Positions 63,527-64,000 of a stretch of 64,000 bases of DNA are shown here, in pieces. The stretch spans positions 2,542,001 to 2,606,000 of the forward strand of contig OZ059894.1 of NCBI GenBank assembly GCA_964057225.1. Direction: 5' to 3'. The first letter of the stretch is position 1. Each line of letters begins with the position of its first letter. The notes beneath the pieces are model-generated. The model saw only the letters and a list, made by a program, of their open reading frames with translations. It made no database searches and was not told the DNA's origin. Origin of the DNA: Auanema rhodensis (taxonomy: Eukaryota > Nematoda > Chromadorea > Rhabditida > Rhabditidae). Both the position numbers and the translations under genes were made by a program.

Positions 63527-63877
63527 AAAAATCCGCATCGAATGCACTATACTACATTGAGAAACGCTCAATACAAAAATTAGTTATGATCGTTTGAAAA
63601 ATGATGCATTAGTGTATGTTGAGTTTCCATGTACACTGAACATTGCTTCCAAAAACATTTTGACAAAAATTTTTTCGGAAAATTTCGAGATAATTTAGCA
63701 AAAAGTAGATGTTTTTAGATTCCTTTTTTCAAGGCAAAGACGATGGACATTGTTATTCAACGAAAAAATTAATTCTTCAGGGTGAAAATCGAGGATATAA
63801 GTGTGAACATATATCAGTTGATATCTCGGTGCATTTTTAAGCTAGCGCAAATCTGATAACACAGATCAACGCAGCTT
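63527..63877 (+). repeat. Last complete unit
   Basis: CGCTCAAT unit with CGGAAAATTTCGAGA, which recalls the block V unit at 47,033, and a right part ending GATCAACGC like the units at 60,017 and 62,474. It has ACACTGAAC near 63,634, one of the very few changes in the arms of inverted repeat 1. The mixed features suggest another chimera. Confidence 0.7.
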
Positions 63878-64000
63878 ACAAATCCGCATCGAATGCACTA
63901 TACTACATTAAGAAACGCCTAATACAAAAATTAGTTATGATCGTTTGAAAAATGATGCATTAGTGTATGTTGAGTTTCCATGTACACTCAACATTGCTTC
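63878..64000 (+). repeat. Partial unit at window edge
   Basis: The first 123 bases of an ATTAAGAAACGCC-type unit. The array clearly continues past the window. Confidence 0.95.

Larger units (their letters stand above)
1..64000 (+). repeat. Satellite DNA array, 351-bp unit, about 182.4 copies
   Basis: The landmark AAATCCGCATC recurs every 351 bp (bases 3, 354, 705, 1056 and so on) throughout the window, and every unit lies in the same orientation. Following it to the end gives 182 complete units and one partial unit. Only eight complete units depart from 351 bp: seven of 350 and one of 353. Units differ mostly by scattered single-base substitutions at recurring sites. Both window edges lie inside the array, so its true length is unknown. 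Nothing unrelated interrupts it. Large homogeneous arrays of this kind are typical of eukaryotic centromeric or pericentromeric heterochromatin; that location is inferred, not shown. The family is not one I can name. Because no stretch is anything else, all of the window is gene-free. Confidence 0.98.

Noticed and set aside
1-64000. CRISPR array or bacterial repeat region
   Set aside because: The repeat is 351 bp and contiguous with no unique spacers, no cas genes and no other genes.
1-64000. CENP-B box, telomeric repeats, tRNA or 5S rRNA internal promoter
   Set aside because: No match seen in the unit on either strand.

Overview
The whole 64 kb window is one uninterrupted tandem satellite-DNA array. 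A 351-bp unit is repeated head to tail on one strand from the first base to the last. With the phase fixed at base 1, I count 182 complete units plus a final 123-bp partial unit: 174 units of 351 bp, seven of 350 bp and one of 353 bp (sum 63,877, plus 123 = 64,000). The unit is about 32% G+C by hand count. I find no gene, RNA gene, transposon, simple-sequence tract, inversion or unrelated insert. Array size, unit length, AT-richness and the absence of genes all point to a eukaryote, with centromeric or pericentromeric heterochromatin the most likely setting. The general style (350-360 bp, AT-rich, A- and T-tracts) resembles insect satellites, but I do not recognise the family and make no species call.

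Although units are very similar, they fall into variant types marked by shared substitutions, and these types are arranged in blocks. (I) 1-12,987: a trimer and a hexamer higher-order repeat (HOR), then loosely ordered 5- and 11-unit blocks. (II) 12,988-28,784: an 11-unit cassette present three times, at offsets of 14 and 17 units. (III) 28,785-36,855: a different type set, with the 350-bp units and short 3/4-unit duplications. (IV) 36,856-42,120: a 5-6 unit block repeated about three times. (V) 42,121-57,559: a return of the block III types, including a 7-unit copy of block III material and recent 4-unit and single-unit duplications. (VI) 57,560-64,000: a dimeric stretch and a 4-unit block repeated at a 7-unit spacing. 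Several units are chimeras whose two halves match different types, as expected of unequal exchange or gene conversion.

The open reading frames that can be found (63-79 codons) are chance openings in the satellite: one or two substitutions remove stops that are present in almost all other units. The most interesting content is structural. It comprises a near-invariant 65-bp segment containing a 9-bp-arm dyad, and a second 9-bp hairpin in which one subfamily carries a paired (compensatory) change, overlapping a competing dyad. I see no gene-encoded biological system here.
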